A stretch of DNA of 22,419 nucleotides. Origin: JAGQUL01 sp039811765. Its GTDB lineage: Bacteria > Actinomycetota > Thermoleophilia > Gaiellales > SKUG01. A program made the translations under genes and the position numbers. The stretch is from the NCBI GenBank assembly GCA_039811765.1, contig JBDHZF010000035.1, forward strand, positions 1-22,419. Reading direction: 5' to 3'. The stretch's first letter is position 1; each line of letters starts with the position of its first letter. Below are positions 21,135 to 22,419 of the stretch, piece by piece. The notes under the pieces were generated by a model. That model did not search any database, was not told where the DNA came from, and worked only from the letters and a program-made list of their open reading frames with translations.

Positions 21135-22277
21135 ATGACGACCAATCCATTCCGATTCGGCGATCTTGTCGCCGACGACACGTTCACCGATCGCGAGGAC
21201 GAGCTTCGCGAGGTGACAGCCGATGCGCTCAACGGGCAGAACGTCGTGATCTTCGCTCCGCGTCGGTATGGGAAGTCATCCCTCATGAAGAAGGTGATCC
21301 GTGACCTCGAGGCGCAGGACGTGCTCGTCGCACGGATCGATCTCATGCGAACGCCGAGCAAGGAGCGGCTCGCGAGCCATCTCGCGCGAACCATCCACGC
21401 GGACCTTGCCACGAGGCTCTTCAAAGCGGCGGAAGCTGCGAAATTCGTGACCGGTCTGCGCATCACGCCCACGGTGACCGTCGACCCTGCGGATGGGTCG
21501 CTCCAATTCGGATTCGAAACCGGGCGCCGTGCGGCCGATGTCGACGCGACGATCGAACGTCTGTTGGAGCTGCCCGAGCGCTTCGCTCGTGAACGAGGGC
21601 GCAAGGTCGTGATCATCCTTGACGAGTTCCAAGAGATCATCGACATCGACCCCAACCTTCCTGCCTTGATTCGCTCGGTGTTTCAGGAGCAGTCGGACGT
21701 GTCGCACATCTACCTCGGCAGCAAGCGGAACATGATGCAGCGCATCTTCAACGACGAGAACGAGCCGTTCTGGAGAAGCGCGAAGTCGATCGAGCTCGGA
21801 GTCATCCCCGAGCCGCGGTTCAGGTCGTTCATCAAGGAGCGGTTTTCGGCCACGGGGCGCGAGATCGATGACGTGGTGCTCGATCTCGTCTTGACCACGA
21901 CGCGGTGTCATCCGTATGCCACCCAGCAGCTCAGCTACTTCCTCTGGCAGGAGGTCGATGACGGCGCCGCCGCGACCACCACGGACTTCGTCAGCGCCAT
22001 GGACGCGGTGCTCCGATCGGAGAACGCGCACTTCGAGCGAATATGGGACAAGGCGTCGAGCGTGCAGAAGCTCGTGCTGTCAGCGGTCGCGCGCGCTCCT
22101 CGTTCGCGTCCGCTGAGCGAGGAGTTTCGAAGCAGGATGGGCCTCGGTCCGGCGTCGAGCGTCCAGAAAGCGTTGGCAGCTTTGACCAATGACGAGCTGC
22201 TCGAACGTGCACCCGATTCGACGTATCGTGTCGCTGAGCCGTTCCTGGCTGAATGGATTCAGCGCCACCAGGGCTGA
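21135..22277 (+). CDS. STAND/archaeal-type AAA+ ATPase
   Basis: This 380-residue protein belongs to the P-loop ATPases often called 'archaeal ATPase' (ATPase_2-like, STAND class). Visible parts are the N-terminal 'FTDREDELREV' (17-27), Walker A 'FAPRRYGKSSLM' (K47-S48), Walker B 'KVVIILDEFQEI' (D163-E164), a sensor-like 'HIYLGSKRNMM' (191-201), and the helical 'TTTRCHPYATQQLSYFLW' (255-271). The C-terminal region (about 305-378) looks like a winged helix, 'VQKLVLSAVARAPRSRPLSEEFRSRMGLGPASSVQKALAALTNDELLERAPDSTYRVAEPFLAEWI'. Such proteins are signal-dependent switches, found in defence, mobile elements and stress responses, but the actual role is unknown. The ATG at 21135 is preferred over an in-frame GTG at 21126 for its promoter spacing. 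Codon usage is less extreme than in the mdh or ftsH genes. A repeat array precedes it. Confidence 0.85.
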   Translation: MTTNPFRFGDLVADDTFTDREDELREVTADALNGQNVVIFAPRRYGKSSLMKKVIRDLEAQDVLVARIDLMRTPSKERLASHLARTIHADLATRLFKAAEAAKFVTGLRITPTVTVDPADGSLQFGFETGRRAADVDATIERLLELPERFARERGRKVVIILDEFQEIIDIDPNLPALIRSVFQEQSDVSHIYLGSKRNMMQRIFNDENEPFWRSAKSIELGVIPEPRFRSFIKERFSATGREIDDVVLDLVLTTTRCHPYATQQLSYFLWQEVDDGAAATTTDFVSAMDAVLRSENAHFERIWDKASSVQKLVLSAVARAPRSRPLSEEFRSRMGLGPASSVQKALAALTNDELLERAPDSTYRVAEPFLAEWIQRHQG

Positions 22278-22298
22278 TTCGGCTGGTGGATTCGGCCC

Positions 22299-22419
22299 TC
22301 AGTGCTGCAGCTCGCTGGCGGCGCGGTGGCGCTCGATGGCGAGCTGGATGAGGCGGTCGACGACGTCGTTGAAGGAGTAGCCGCTCGCTGCGAACAGCTT
22401 GGAGTACGCGCTCGTGGGG
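22299..22419 (-). CDS. C-terminal fragment of an unidentified protein
   Basis: The last 39 residues of a minus-strand gene enter at the right edge and end in 'TSAYSKLFAASGYSFNDVVDRLIQLAIERHRAASELQH'. The frame has the strongly G/C third positions of a genuine gene, and the segment looks helical. It is too short for me to name. It is convergent with the ATPase gene, stop to stop across 21 bases. Confidence 0.6.
   Translation of the reverse strand, partial: PTSAYSKLFAASGYSFNDVVDRLIQLAIERHRAASELQH

Noticed and set aside
1..22419. tRNA, rRNA, insertion sequences, prophage or replication origin
   Set aside because: No cloverleaf or rRNA-like segment, transposase, integrase, terminal inverted repeat or DnaA-box cluster was seen by reading. 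A covariance-model scan was not possible.

Overview
The window reads as chromosomal DNA of a GC-rich actinobacterium-like organism. Third codon positions are strongly G/C, terminator hairpins lack U-tails, and many genes carry a -10 hexamer only about 6 bases before the start codon, the layout of leaderless transcripts that are common in Actinomycetota. A short flagellin, futalosine-pathway menaquinone genes and a penicillin-acylase-type hydrolase would fit a Thermoleophilia/Solirubrobacterales-like or related lineage, but that placement is inference. No rRNA, tRNA, insertion sequence, prophage or CRISPR array was seen.

Layout, left to right. (1) 175-2558, minus: a membrane-anchored unknown protein coupled by a TGATG overlap to a CHASE2-domain class III adenylate cyclase. 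(2) 2640-4040, plus: two back-to-back VapBC toxin-antitoxin modules, each with a putative leaderless promoter and a GTGA antitoxin/toxin overlap. (3) 4069-5220: a UPF0114 membrane protein, a spacer with repeated GATTAC motifs, and a one-domain cupin. (4) 5286-7608: an isocitrate/isopropylmalate-family dehydrogenase and malate dehydrogenase (a TCA pair), separated by the apparent remains of a third VapBC locus. (5) 7636-10265: a strong terminator hairpin, two unknown soluble proteins, an iron-containing alcohol dehydrogenase coupled to one of them, another hairpin and a small zinc-ribbon protein. (6) 10468-11571: an isolated flagellin gene behind a sigma-28-like promoter and followed by a long hairpin. 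(7) 11606-16510: an Ntn-hydrolase of the penicillin acylase family, a possible convergent 51-codon ORF, and FtsH. (8) 16600-18024: an unknown gene broken by one base in a G6 run, and a minus-strand HTH/nucleotidyltransferase pair that looks like a toxin-antitoxin-type module. (9) 18078-20996, minus: mqnD, mqnB (futalosine route to menaquinone), a proline-rich small ORF coupled to mqnB, and a CNNM/CBS transporter-like protein. (10) 21072-22277, plus: three tandem 15-bp palindromic repeats lying on the promoter of a STAND/archaeal-type AAA+ ATPase. The right edge holds the C-terminus of an unidentified minus-strand gene.

Housekeeping metabolism (TCA dehydrogenases, FtsH, menaquinone) alternates with accessory modules: two intact and one decayed VapBC, the HTH-nucleotidyltransferase pair and the repeat-controlled ATPase. 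The last two are the best candidates for under-described systems. The most general signal is the recurring TANNNT-N6-ATG start architecture. It marks mainly accessory genes plus mqnD, while the TCA dehydrogenases, flagellin and several small proteins have Shine-Dalgarno leaders.
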